Source of the DNA: Magnolia sinica
Lineage: Eukaryota; Streptophyta; Magnoliopsida; Magnoliales; Magnoliaceae
Direction of reading: 5' to 3'
Length of the DNA stretch: 64,000 nucleotides
NCBI RefSeq assembly: GCF_029962835.1
Contig: NC_080587.1
Coordinates: 52,047,528-52,111,527, forward strand
Shown piece by piece: positions 37,195 to 48,219 of the stretch; the stretch's first letter is position 1; every line of letters starts with the position of its first letter. The translations under genes were made by a program, and so were the position numbers. The notes beneath the pieces were generated by a model, which saw only the letters and a program-made list of their open reading frames with translations, did not search any database and was not told the origin of the DNA.

Positions 37195-37435
37195 TTTAGT
37201 AAGAACAACATAAATATAGAAAACACCAAGGTGCGGCCCTCGTCAGCTGATTAGATGGAAAAAACATTAAGGTGGGCCATAGAAAGTTTTTGATGCTGGG
37301 CTTCGGTTAGCACGGTTTCCTATGGTGTGGTGGAGCTGAGATTTGTATCTACTTAATTTTTAGATTCATGTCCTACAAGGAGCCCGAAAAACGGATGGAC
37401 ATACGGTCAGAGCCACACCGTGTTGCGTGAAACTG
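37195..37435. mobile_element. partial foldback-family repeat
   Basis: Family words such as GGTTTCCTATGGTGTGGTGG and ACGGATGGACATACGGTC match one arm and part of the middle. The other arm is missing. Confidence 0.5.
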
Positions 37436-37862
37436 AGGCGGTAATTATTTCCAACGTTACGAAAAGTTCAGATTTCATACGCGTGCTTCATGCATGGTCC
37501 ACCTTGATGCATCGGAAGGGAGCGGAATCGATAAGTTGGGACAGCAGAGCCTACCTTGATACATCATATGCTCAAGGCAAGTATTCCCTTTTTCCCAATT
37601 TGCCTCATTTAATAAATCATGAATCCTGCAAATAATGCATGTCCTTGTATAAAATCAGATTCATTACAGGTAATGACTACGAGTAGATATTCAGGAAAAA
37701 TACTATAATCAGATTCACTATAGGTAACGATATAGATGCATCTTGAAATGAAAGAGAAATAATCCAAGCTATCATAGTTCTAATTACGGCCAAAAGATCC
37801 AAAAAAAAAAAAAAAAAAAAAAACTCAACGGATTACCAATTTAGAAGATTAACCTCATTAAC

Positions 37863-39060
37863 AATCATTTATGTAAAAAACACCCTGATCCATAGCTCAA
37901 GTGGTAGATTGAGTGAACATATATCTTGTTTCAACGTTGAGGTCTTGGTATCGATTCCCTAGTGGAGGTGGGTGGCTAACATTGAAGTGTAGAGTTGGGC
38001 ACAATCCAACCCAATCCGACGGATCTGACTTGATCCGACCGGTTTGATCTGATCCGACCCGACCCGAAGGCCAGGATCGAGTCGGATTGAGTTGGCCCAC
38101 TCAGATCCGACCGTACATCGAGTCGAGTTCAGCTCAATGGTCAATCCGAACCGATCCAATCCGCACAATGTTCATTCAACACTGTTTCCTGTAATGTTAT
38201 TCACTGGAGATTGGGATATACCTCATTTTTGGTTTAATAGCATAAAAGGATCATCTAGAAAAATAGATGGACGACATGGATGAAATAAATACATCATGGT
38301 GGGGTCCACAGAGCACCAACCATCGTCTCCTCTCAGCTCATGGCTCGAGGCGCCTCGAGCACCAAGTTCTAACCGAGCTTCAGTGACTGGTGTATTGATG
38401 TGAGACGTCCTGAAGTGGATTGGTAGGTGTACCATGCACCCACATTGTATTGATGTAAGCAAGTTCTGTGGGTCCCATCATGAGGTATGTGTTATATCCA
38501 AACTGTCCATCCATTTGGCGGGCTCGTCTTAAGGCTTGAGCCAAAAAATAAGACAGATCTAAAGATCCAATGGACCACACTGCAAAAGGCAGTGGGCGGT
38601 TGAACGTATACCATTGAAACTCTTTTAGGGGGGTCACAGAAGTTTCGGATCTATATGAAATTTGTTTTTCCTCTTCATCCATGTAGTTGTGACCTTATTA
38701 ACAGAGTGGATGGAAAATAAATTTTATGGTGGGCCCTATGAATTTTTTAAGGATGAAAATCACATTTAAAAAAAAAAAAAATTCAAAAAACTAAAATAAA
38801 AAGGAAGGCTCGATCCGAACCGTACCCAACTCGATCCGAGTCGGACTCAGTTCGGGTCAGGCCAGTAGTACAACAGATCAGATCGAGTCAGATGACCCGG
38901 ACTCGGTCCCAGATCGGATCCAGTTTGGGTCAATTCATTGAAAATTTCAGACCAAGTCGAGTTGGACCCAATCTGGTCCAACTCAACGCCCACCTCTACT
39001 GAAGTGTGTACTAACAAGCTAACCCTTAAAAAAAAAAAAAAAAAAAATCATTTATGTAAA
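37863..39060 (+). mobile_element. SINE with 15-bp target duplication, split by a hAT element
   Basis: AATCATTTATGTAAA occurs exactly at 37863-37877 and 39046-39060. The SINE head has an A-box-like TAGCTCAAGTGG near 37892 and a B-box-like GGTATCGATTCCC near 37948. The tail ends in a run of A before the right duplication. The hAT element interrupts it at 37990. Confidence 0.92.
37990..38998. mobile_element. non-autonomous hAT element with 8-bp target duplication
   Basis: Ends TAGAGTTGGGC and, in reverse, TAGAGGTGGGC. Flanks TTGAAGTG (37982-37989) and CTGAAGTG (38999-39006) form an 8-bp duplication with one mismatch, the hAT hallmark. Subterminal parts are rich in GATCCGACC and ACCCGGACTC words on opposite strands. 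The interior (38165-38760) is foldback-family sequence. No transposase is encoded. Size is 1009 bp. Confidence 0.88.
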
Positions 39061-39777
39061 TTAAAATTAATTAAACTAAAAACTGATTACCAATTAAGAA
39101 GATTAACCCCTTGCAGCCCTGGATCTGAAAAACAGACTCATATTTTTAGGGAAAATAAATTTAAGCACTTGGTGATTTGGATTCGCCACACAATCTGAAT
39201 CAGGGAAAATTACAAAAAATATCAATTTTCAGATAATAAAAGCTACTTTATCTAGCGGGCCCCAAGTCTTCAAACACAACTACTCACAGACAACCATAAA
39301 AGAGCATTTGCTCATGTTTAAGAGATAACAGTTTTGAAACTGCTGCTGCCAAAGCTGGAGGGTGGTTCTAAATCGCAGTTATAACACATAATTCAATAAT
39401 TCTAAACATGCTGATCCCATGTAATATTTCGGATAGAAGAAAACTTCATGATATATGGTTAAGGTAAAGCTACCATGTAAAACCCACTGAAGAATAAGAT
39501 TTATTAACAAATAAAAGGAAAACAGAAGCAGCATATAGCAACAGCCACGTTATAGGGCCATTCTTCACGGTCTTAACAAGAGAATGACGCTAAAAAAACC
39601 CTAAAAACGTCATATAGGGCGTATTTGTTCAAACCAACAATCAGAACCTAACCTAATCATACAGTCTTTTTATTCAAACTATACAATTGGTACAATCATG
39701 CTTTCCTCTTTTGCTACTATAATAGTGCTTTTTTGGTATGCAGCAACTAAACTACATCGGCTGTATATAACATAGCC

Positions 39778-39824
<47 letters not shown>

Positions 39825-40304
39825 AGTCACCACGTGCACGTTCCAGTCTGGTTATTTGATTTCCCACTTTATCATGAGTCTAAAAATCATGGTTGATTAT
39901 AATAAAGATTTTCATAACGTTGGTTTAAAAGAAAGGCACCAACAAGCTGAATTTTTTTATTTTATTTTTTTATTATTATTCTTTCGATGTTTCTAGAATT
40001 GCCACTTTCTTAAAATTAATACATCGTTCACTGATGGATTTTTAAGCTTGGTATGTATGTTGTATACCAACCACCAATGAACTAACAAGCAAAACACTAC
40101 ATAATTTTTTTCCTGAGAAATAAAATGCAGTGCTAAAGTTGATATGCAGAGTCATCAAATAAAAGAAAAAGAAAAAAAGAAAGAAAGAACGAGAGTAAAA
40201 CCAGAATGAAGATGTCTAAAAGACATGAATTAGAAAATAACTAGGATGACTGAAACACAATACAAATTCATTGGAACAACAGCTAGGATCACTGGAACAA
40301 CGCA
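39061..40304. other. no gene recognised
   Basis: AT-rich flank with (AT)n at 39781-39820. No coding frame or repeat end could be supported. Confidence 0.4.
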
Positions 40305-40309
40305 TAAAT

Positions 40310-40959
40310 TGATGCAGGATGAGGATCAAGTACATTTCTAATGCACATGGACTGGAAGAATCCCAATGAGGAATCGACAAAAATTCTGCATAGTTTTACC
40401 GGTCGACCTTTGTGGTCGACAGTCGAAATTCCACCTAAAATTTTAGATTGCTTGCTGGCTGATTTCTGTCCATTTAGGTAGGTCGAAATACTGTTTGAAA
40501 GGTTGAAATATTGTTCAATAGGTCAAAATATTGTTCCAGATTGCTTGCTGGCTAATTTCTGCTAGTTTAGGCATGTCAACAGATCTTGTTGACAGGTCGA
40601 AACTCACATAATTGTTTGTTTAAATCTCTTGAAACTTTTTAGTTGTTTTGACCTGTCAACTCAACAAGTCGATGACAGGTCAACAGATGACAAAAATTAC
40701 ACGTTTTTTAGAAATAGTTTTCTTATTTGATTAGAACTCTCTTATTTAGGATTTTAAGGTTTGTTTATGGTTATTTAAGGCATGCTAAACTAATTTTTTA
40801 GTCAATTATCAAATCTATAAATTAAAACTGCTTAGAAGTTCTATTTCTTCTCGTGCGTTCAAGATTTTCTCTTGTGGATTCAAGCGTACATTGTGGATTC
40901 AACGTATTTATCAATCAAGGAAGATAGTGATCAACCTCATCACGTCCTCCCCTACGTCA
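40310..40959 (+). repeat. 5' LTR of gypsy element C
   Basis: Starts TGATGCAGG and ends CCTACGTCA. Contains GGTCGACC/GTCGACAGTCGAAA-type motifs and repeated AGGTCGAAATA words. Confidence 0.88.
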
Positions 40960-40961
40960 GT

Positions 40962-42240
40962 TGGTATCAAAGAGAGGTTTTTCCCGAATTGGTGGCTTCT
41001 AACAACAGGTCGGGCATAATCCCATGGACAATGCTCTAGGGAGTTATCCTTTAATAGTGGCGACTTTCGAGGTAGCATAGTGAGAGTGTCGTCTAGTCAT
41101 GCAAGGGCTGCATGCTGCCGTCGATCACATGACGGAGGCCCTAGGTCAACTCCATGTTCATGGCGATCATTCACTCCCCACGAGCATTGAAATTCATAAT
41201 CGCACTGCTCATAGGGCAATGCCAACGATGAATCGCAAAATCGCACTGGAGAAGGTGGGATCCAACGACATGATTCCCCAACATCCCGGACGAGGTATTA
41301 ATTAGATAGATTGGACGGATCACGAATTCAGGGTGAAGGTCGATCTTAATAGTTTCAACAACTAACCCCATATCAAGGATTTTCTCGATTGGGTGCTGGA
41401 AGTCTAGCGCTTCTTTGATTACATAGAAATTCTTGAGGAGAAGAAGGTTAAATTGGTGGCGTACAAGTTGAACGACAGTGCTTCAACTTGGTAGGTGTAA
41501 TTTCAACTTGAACGGACGAAGTAGATGAAATCACCAATCCATGCGTGGCCACAAATAAAGCAATTATTACACGTAATGATCAGGTATTGTTCCAACAATT
41601 TCAGAATTGTTGACATGATAGCTGATCAGTGAAAGACTATTTACAGAAGTCCTATTATCTATCGGTGAAAGGCGACCTGGCCAAGAAGGTGTCGCGACAA
41701 GCCGCAAGATTCATCAATGGCATACCTGTGACCCCTATGGAAGAGGAGAACTAAAGTGGATGAGTAGCATCTTGTAAATGAACAAGATTTCATCAAACAT
41801 TCCGAGGAGACAGGAGTGATAGTGCCATTAGTAAAAAAGAAAGCGGATGTGGAGTCCATGCTCACCGAACTTCCCAACGAATTATCCCCTATCCAGGAGA
41901 TTGGTATTTCTCATGTTACGTTTGTCTTCAACAGCACAAAGAATCAATTTACCAAGTAGGTCCAATTTGAAGTTGTGTATGCCCGAGTTCCTAAACATAC
42001 ACTTGACTTTTTTATATTGCCTAAACTACCTGGAATTGCGGTGAAGAATATGGCAGTTCGGGTAACAATTATTCATACTGATGTTCAGGAGAGATAAAAA
42101 CACCTACTAAGAGTACATCGAATATGCTAATAAATATCGGTACTAGAAGTTGAATATGTACTGTGAACCAAGTCCATTTAAGAACTCGAGGAAGTTGAAC
42201 ACGTACTATGAACCAAACTCAAGAAAGAGTTTTTAACAAG
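40962..42240 (+). pseudogene. chimeric gag-pol remnant of element C
   Basis: From about 41000 the gag N-terminus is followed by the retrotransposon gag domain with IKDFLDWVLEV and EEKKVKLVAYKLNDSASTW (41360-41490), with stops. Near 41765 a segment FIKHSEETGVIVPLVKKK and LPNELSPIQEI corresponds to the protease-RT linker. By about 41960 the reading is already VQFEVVYARVPKHTLDFF, the segment before the integrase C-terminal domain. RT, RNase H and the integrase core are therefore deleted between about 41900 and 41950. Confidence 0.78.
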
Positions 42241-42250
42241 TAGAGGGATC

Positions 42251-42891
42251 TGATGTAGGTTGAGGATAAAACACATTCCTAACGCACATAAACTGGAATA
42301 AGCCCAAGGAGAAATCGACAAAATTTCAGAATAGTTCGACTGGCTGACCTTTCTGGTCAGCGGGTTGAAATTTTACCTAAAATTCGAGATTTCTTGTTGA
42401 CTTATTTTTGTTAGTTTAGAAAGGTCAAAATACTATTCTAGATTACTTGTTGGTTAATTTCTACCAGTTTAGACAGGTCGAAAAATCTTGTCGATAGGTC
42501 AAAATCCAGTTTGATGGGTCTAGAGGTCGGGTCGATGGATTGAAAATCATGAAATTTCTGTTTTAAATCTCTAGACACTTTTTTAGATGTTTCAACTTGT
42601 CGACTCAATAGGTTGATAGACGACGAAAATTACACATTTTTTGAAAATATTTTTCTTAGTTTAGTAATACTCTTATTTACGACTTTAGGGTTTGTTTAGG
42701 GTTATGTAAGGCATGTTAAACTTATTTTTTTAATCAATTACTAAAGCTATCAATTAAAACTTCTTAGAAATTCTATTTCTTCTTGTGGATTCGAGATTTT
42801 CTCTTGTAGATTTAAGAGCACCTTATGGATTCAAGATATTTATTGATCGAGGAAGATGGTGATCGACCTTGTCATGTCCTCCCATGTGTCA
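42251..42891 (+). repeat. 3' LTR of gypsy element C
   Basis: Starts TGATGTAGG and ends CCCATGTGTCA. It aligns with the 5' LTR with many substitutions, so the insertion is old. Confidence 0.88.
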
Positions 42892-42999
42892 CAAATTTAT
42901 ACCTAAAATCAAATTCATGGATTAGAACCCTTTAATAAAAAAGGACCAAATCAAATATCCTAAATTAAATCGAATAAAAAAACATCAAATTTCTAGCAT

Positions 43000-43091
43000 A
43001 CCTTAGCGTCCGGAGTAGGAGAGAGATAGACCTATAAACCATAGATTTCTACTGATGAAAGAGGAAAACCCTAGTCTGTCGAACGGGTTGC

Positions 43092-43160
<69 letters not shown>
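43000..43160 (-). other. possible 5' exon-like segment
   Basis: Read on the minus strand, a (CT)n leader (43157-43093) precedes CTAGGGTTTTCC, an ATG at 43042-43040 with a short hydrophobic frame, and a GTATGC donor-like site near 43002. This resembles a plant 5' exon. Nothing identifies a gene. Confidence 0.2.
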
Positions 43161-43161
<1 letters not shown>

Positions 43162-43413
43162 AGAATGGATGCTGAAGAAACAGAGACATAAAGAGAGAGG
43201 GAAATATACAATAATGAGAGGAGAGAGGGTGAAAGAGGGATACCAGATGGAGCGACTAAGAGAGGGAGAGAGGGATAGGGTTTCGTGTAGGAAGGAAAGA
43301 GATAGCCGCCAAAAAGGCAATGTTTTATTTCATTCAATATATAGCGGCCGATACAAATATCGATCATTACAAACTTTAATGATGACAAAAAACAGAACCG
43401 CACCACCTGGCGA

Positions 43414-43745
43414 TGTTGAGAATAATTCAAACGTGATTGAACGTTGCTGTCCAATGGTCGTAAGAACGTTTGAAGTTCCATTATTTTCTCACTGTTTGTT
43501 GTAACTGAATTGAATGTGGTCAAGCCACGTATCAGTTGCTGATTAATTCTTTTAGCAAGAATCTCTCAAGTGTTAGTTTAGGTGTTTACATCATGTCTAT
43601 AAAAGAGTCTTCTATGTAGTGTAGATGTACAGAAAAATTCAACATACTCTGTTATCTTACATTTTAAGAAAACAATCCTTATTGTTTTATGTGTGTTATT
43701 TGTGAAATGTGTGTAATTTGTGATTGAGTTATTGTTACTTCAACA
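43414..43745 (+). repeat. 5' LTR of the copia element
   Basis: 332 bp, starting TGTTGAGAAT and ending TTACTTCAACA. TATAAAAGAG near 43600 is a plausible TATA region. Confidence 0.9.
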
Positions 43746-43797
43746 AATTTGGTATCAAAGCTTGGTTCTGCAATAATCTGGAGTAAGGTAAAAGGTA

Positions 43798-44900
43798 ATG
43801 ACAACCACAAGTAGCACGATAAGTGTTAATCAAAATTTTGTTCCCATTTTCAAAGGAGAAAATTATCCATTTTGGGCTATTAAAATAAGAACAATATTTA
43901 TGTCTCATGATTTATGGGAATTAGTAGAGGCAGGTCTCACAGAGTATAATGATCAAGAGGGAAGGGTGACTACAGCTCAAAATGCGAAGATGAAAGAAAA
44001 TAGGGAAAAAAAAAAGAAGATGCAAAGGCCCTGTTATATATCCAGCAAGCTCTGGATGACACAATCTTCCTAAGAATAATGAGAGCTAAAACATCTAAAG
44101 AAGCATAGGACTTGCTTTGAAATGAATTTCAACAAGTAAAGTAATCACTGTAAGATTACAATTTCTCAGTCATGAATTTGAAACCTTATTGATGAAAAAT
44201 GTTGGACATTCCATTTTTTTTTTTTTTTTTTTTACTTGAGTCACCTCAATAGTAAATCAAGCTAGGTCTCTTGGTGAAGACCTATTTGAACAAAAAATTG
44301 TTGAAAAGGTGCTTCGAAGTCTTAATTTAAAATTTGATTCCATTGTTCCCGTAATAGAGGAATCTAAAGATTTAAGCACTTTGCCTTTAAATCAATTAAT
44401 GGGATCTCTTCAAGCTTATAAAGAAAGGTTATAAAAAGACACAAAAAATTCTGTTGAGCAGGCATTGCAGACAAAACTTACTTTAAAGGAAAGATGGAGT
44501 GAAGGTACAGCAACTCACCCATTTAAAAAGGGTCATGATGGTGAAGCTCGGTCAAACCAATCCTTTAAAGGGAGAGGAAAAGGCCAATACAACAACTCTA
44601 AAAACTCCAATCGAGGTAACCGTGAATCACCTATTTAATGTTATAAGTGCAAAAAGAAAGGACATATTGAAAGAGATTGTTGGTATAGAAATAAGGATTC
44701 CAATGTGCCTCATTGCTCAATTTGTAAAAAAATTGGGTATGTTGGAAAAGATTGTTGGTATAAGCCAAAAGATAGGGCAAATTTCCATGAAGAAAAATGT
44801 GATGATGAAAAAACTGATGAAGAAAGCTTGTTTCTTTCATGTTTTACTGCATGTACTAAAAATGTTTAGTATTTATATAGTGGTTGCAGTAGCTATATGA
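43798..44900 (+). pseudogene. copia gag (UBN2 type) with two zinc knuckles
   Basis: ATG at 43798 leads FVPIFKGENYPFWAIKIRT and LWELVEAGL, the conserved copia gag N-terminus. Frameshifts follow near 44015. SLNLKFDSIVPVIEES-like and LQAYKERL segments lie at 44320-44430. A run of about 20 T at 44213-44234 interrupts the region. The first zinc knuckle, near 44640, is a full C-x2-C-x4-H-x4-C. The second, near 44712, has Tyr in place of the His. Confidence 0.82.
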
Positions 44901-46080
44901 TAGGTGATAAATCTTTATTTGTTGAGATGGATGATACTTTTAGGTCTCAAGTACGGATGGGAGATGATAATCAAGTTCAAGTGTGAGGTAAGGGAACTAT
45001 TTCCATAGACACAAAATCTGGTAAGAAGCTTATTCATGATGTTATGTATGTTCCTGGCATTGCTCAAAATTTAATCAGCTTGGGACAATTGATGAAAAGA
45101 GGACTTTATGCTATTTTGCTGAAAATAAATGCATGACATTTAATAAGAAAAACAAGGAATTAATAGTTTCAGTTGAAATGACTGATATTAAAATGTTCCC
45201 TCTTAAATTTTTTGATCTCACCATCAATGCTTTTAATGTTGAATCTAGTGATACCTCTAAGCTATGGGGTAAACGATATGGGCATCTAAACTTTGGTGGG
45301 CTAAATTTACTGCATAAAAATACAATGGTTGCTGGTTTACCCATGGTAACAAATGATGGAAAGTTGTGTGAAGCATGTGTATATGGAAAATATTATAGAA
45401 CTCCCTTTCAAGTGGGTAAATCTTGGAGGGCAACTGAACCTTTGATGCTTGTACATGCTGATATCTGTTGTCCTATGAGTACATCCTCTTTTGGAGGATG
45501 TAAATATTTTCTATTATTTGTTGCTGACTTTACTAGAATGTCATGGGTGTATTTTCTTGAAAAAAAGTCTGAAGCTCTTTCATTTTTTCTACAATTTCAT
45601 GCTTCTGTTGAAAAACAAAGTGACCATTCTATTAAAAAATTACGTACTGACCGGGGTGGTGAATTTACATCCAAAAGTTCTTTATGATGTGTAAAAGTGT
45701 AGGTATAAGCAGAAAACCCACGACAAGCTTTACCCCACAACAAAATGGGGTCGCGGAATGAAAAAATTGAATAAGCATTGAAACTGCAAGGTATATGCTG
45801 AGAGAAAAGGAACTACCAAAGGCCTTTTGGGCTGAAGCCGTAACAACTTTGGTTTATTTATTAAACCGATTTCCTACCAAGGCTGTCACCGGAAAAACCC
45901 CACATGAAACTTGGTTTAGGAGAAAACCAAATGTGAGCCATCTTAAAGTATTTGGATCTATAGCCTATGCTCATATTCCTTTGCAAAAAAGGCAAAAATT
46001 AGATGATAAGAGTAAAAAATATTTTTTTATTGGTTATAGCGATGAAACAAAAGGCTATGGGATCTAAGATCCTAAAAATA
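44850..46080 (+). pseudogene. copia protease and integrase
   Basis: The protease motif reads LYSGCSSYMIGDKSLF near 44870, where the family has LDSGCS, so the catalytic Asp is Tyr. The pre-integrase zinc region carries YGHLNFGGLNLLHK and CEACVYGKYYRTPF. Integrase residues HADICCP and RTDRGGEFTS keep both Asps. The Glu motif PQQNGVAE is intact but followed by TGA where Arg is expected. The C-terminal part, LPKAFWAEAVTTLVYLLNRF onward, runs to a stop near 46065. Confidence 0.85.
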
Positions 46081-46149
46081 AGATTTTGAATATCAATTGA
46101 GATGTTATCTTTAATGAAAATGGTGCCTAGAATTGGGAAAGTAGTGCTG

Positions 46150-47893
46150 AAAATACTCATTTGGTTGTTGATCATGAAGAAACCACATCTTGCATGCCAC
46201 CAAGCATGCCACCAAATGAGTTTCAACCACCACCTTTGCCCCATATTGAATCAAGTAAATCGCCTCTAAGAAAGGTAGGAAGTTTTACTGATATTTATCA
46301 ATCATGTGATTTTCCCTTCTTTTCTTCAGAACTCACATATTTTGAAGATGCAGTGACAAAGGAAGAGTGGTATGATGAAATGAAGGAAAAAATCGACGCT
46401 ATTGAAAAAAAAAAAAAAGAACATGGAAATTGGTTGATTTGCCCCAAGGAAAAGAAGCCATTGGACTGAAATGGATTTATAAATCCAAATTCAATCCCGA
46501 TGGATCTTTGAAAAAGCATAAAGCTCGTTTAGTAGCAAAAGGTTATGCTCCAATTTCAAGTGTTGACTTTTTTTGAAATATTTTCTCCTGTTGCTCGATT
46601 AGAAACAATTAGAGCTGTTTTATCAATTTGATGTCAAATCAGCTTTCTTAAATGATGAGTTATAGAAAAATGTATATGTAGAACAACCTGATTTTAAGAG
46701 CAGTGAAAGTGAACCTACTCTTTATGTGAAAACTCAAGGTATGAAAATTCTTATAGTTTTTTTTTAAAAAAAATTTAAAAATTTTTACACACGCACGCAC
46801 ACCACCACACACTCACGCCGTAATGAAATTTCATCACCTATGGGTACTCAAACCCTCAACCAGGTGTTGAAACTCCTGAGAGTCTACCATCGAAGTAAGA
46901 GTAACCGAAGTAAGAGTAAGGACCCTGAAAATCCTTATAATTTACTTGTATGTTGATGATATAATATATACAGGCAATTCTATAAGTTTGATGAATCAAT
47001 TTAGAGAAAATATGATGTCTAAATTCAAAATGACCGACTTGGGCCTTTTACATTATTTTTTAGGCATGTAAATTATTCAAGATTCCAAAGGTATTTTTGT
47101 ATGTTAAGAAAAGTATGCTCATGATATATTAAAAAGATTTTATATGACTAATTGTAATATTGCAAAAACTCCCATGAATACAAATGATAAACTTATGTTA
47201 GAAGATGGGGTAGATAAAACTAATGAGAAAGACTACAGAAGCTTGATTGGTGGACTAATTTATCTCACTCATACAAGGCTAGATATAATGTTTGCAGTGA
47301 GCATTCTATCCAGATTCATGCAAAACCCAAGTAAACAACATATAGGAGTAGCAAAAAGAGTCCTACGATATATTCATAGCACATTGAACTTTAGAATCAG
47401 GTATCGTAAAGTGATTCATTTTAAACTTGTGACTTATACTGATAGTGATTGGGCCAGTTGTGCAGATGACAGAAAAAACACTTCAGGATTTTCTCTTAGT
47501 CTTAGATCCAGAATGATATCATGGGTGACTAAGAAGCAAGAAACTACCGCACTATCAAGTTCGGAAACTAAATACATTGTTACCCCAAGTACCGCTTGCC
47601 AAACAGTATGGCTTAGAATGATCTTATCCGATTTAAAGGCAAAACAAGAAGAAACCACGATAATCTATTGCGACAACAAATCTACCATTGCAACGATAAA
47701 AAATCCAGCATTTCATGCAAGGACTAAATACATAGAAGTACGTCATCACTTCATAAGAGACCTCGTGGTGAAAGGTAAAATCAAGTTGGAATACTGCAAC
47801 ACTGAGGATCAAATTGTAGATATTTTCACTAAAGCGCCTTCTTGGCAGAAATTTATCAAGTTACGAGAAATGCTCGGAGTTGAGGTTATTTGA
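46150..47893 (+). pseudogene. copia RT and RNase H, RT partly deleted
   Basis: RT begins with KWIYKSKFNPDGSLKKHKAR near 46470 after a shift at a run of A. About 45 residues between VYVEQPDF (46680) and SEPTLYVKT are missing, including the YGLKQAPRAWY motif. A SINE then interrupts before YVDDIIYTGNS (46951). RNase H is one long frame (47144-47893), with DSDWASCADDRKNTSGF, KKQETTALSSSE, YCDNKSTI and IFTKAPS. Confidence 0.87.
46742..46944 (-). mobile_element. SINE inserted in the copia RT
   Basis: TGAAAATTCTTATAGTTT (from 46742) and TGAAAATCCTTATAATTT (from 46926) are near-identical direct repeats flanking the insert. Read on the minus strand the insert has TGGTAGACTCTCAGG (A-box-like), GGTTTGAGTACCC (B-box-like) and a T run on the plus-strand left, that is, a poly(A) tail. 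The RT reading KILIxYLYVDD continues only across the right copy. Confidence 0.85.
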
Positions 47894-47905
47894 ATCAAGG
47901 GGGCG

Positions 47906-48219
47906 TGTTGAGAATAATTCAAACCTGATTGAATGTTGTTGTCTAACTGTGATAAGAACGTTTGAAGTTCTATTATTTTCTCATTGTTTGTTGTAACTGA
48001 ATTGAATGTGGTCCAGCCACATGTCAGTTGCTAATTAATTCTTTTAGTAAGAATCTCTCAAGTGTTAGTTTAGGTGTCTACATCATGTCTATAAAAGAGT
48101 CTGCTATGTAATATAGATGTATAAAAAAATTCAACATACTCTGTTATCCTACATTTTAAGAAAACAGCCCTTGTTGTTTTATGTGTGTTATTTGTGATTG
48201 AGTTGTTGTTACTCTAACA
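47906..48219 (+). repeat. 3' LTR of the copia element
   Basis: 314 bp, starting TGTTGAGAAT and ending ACTCTAACA. It differs from the 5' LTR by scattered substitutions and a short deletion near the end. Confidence 0.9.

Larger units (their letters stand above)
40310..42891 (+). mobile_element. gypsy element C, internally deleted, both LTRs
   Basis: LTRs 40310-40959 and 42251-42891 align through their length. Flanks TAAAT (40305-40309) and CAAAT (42892-42896) are a 5-bp duplication with one mismatch. The PBS TTGGTATCAAAGAG follows the left LTR and a purine tract, TAGAGGGATC, precedes the right one. The internal part is only about 1.3 kb, so most of pol has been lost. It is the same family as elements A and B. 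Confidence 0.92.
43414..48219 (+). mobile_element. Ty1/copia element with both LTRs, inside the CACTA-like element
   Basis: LTRs 43414-43745 and 47906-48219 both start TGTTGAGAATAATTCAAAC. Flanks GGCGA (43409-43413) and GACGA (48220-48224) are a 5-bp duplication with one mismatch. A PBS, TGGTATCAAAGC, lies at about 43750 and a purine tract, AATCAAGGGGGCG, precedes the right LTR. Coding order gag, protease, integrase, RT, RNase H is Ty1/copia. Short LTRs and a UBN2-type gag are noted. Multiple lesions. Confidence 0.92.

Noticed and set aside
37885-37960. Possible tRNA gene
   Set aside because: A and B box-like motifs are present, but cloverleaf pairing is not apparent and a poly(A) tail with target duplication shows a SINE.
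40095-40110. CACTACATAA as the left end of the CACTA element
   Set aside because: Only six bases agree with the terminus and no subterminal repeats follow.
43003-43523. Two frames of 105 and 150 codons on the minus strand
   Set aside because: Mostly Leu-Ser repeats from a GA/CT microsatellite, and partly within the copia LTR.
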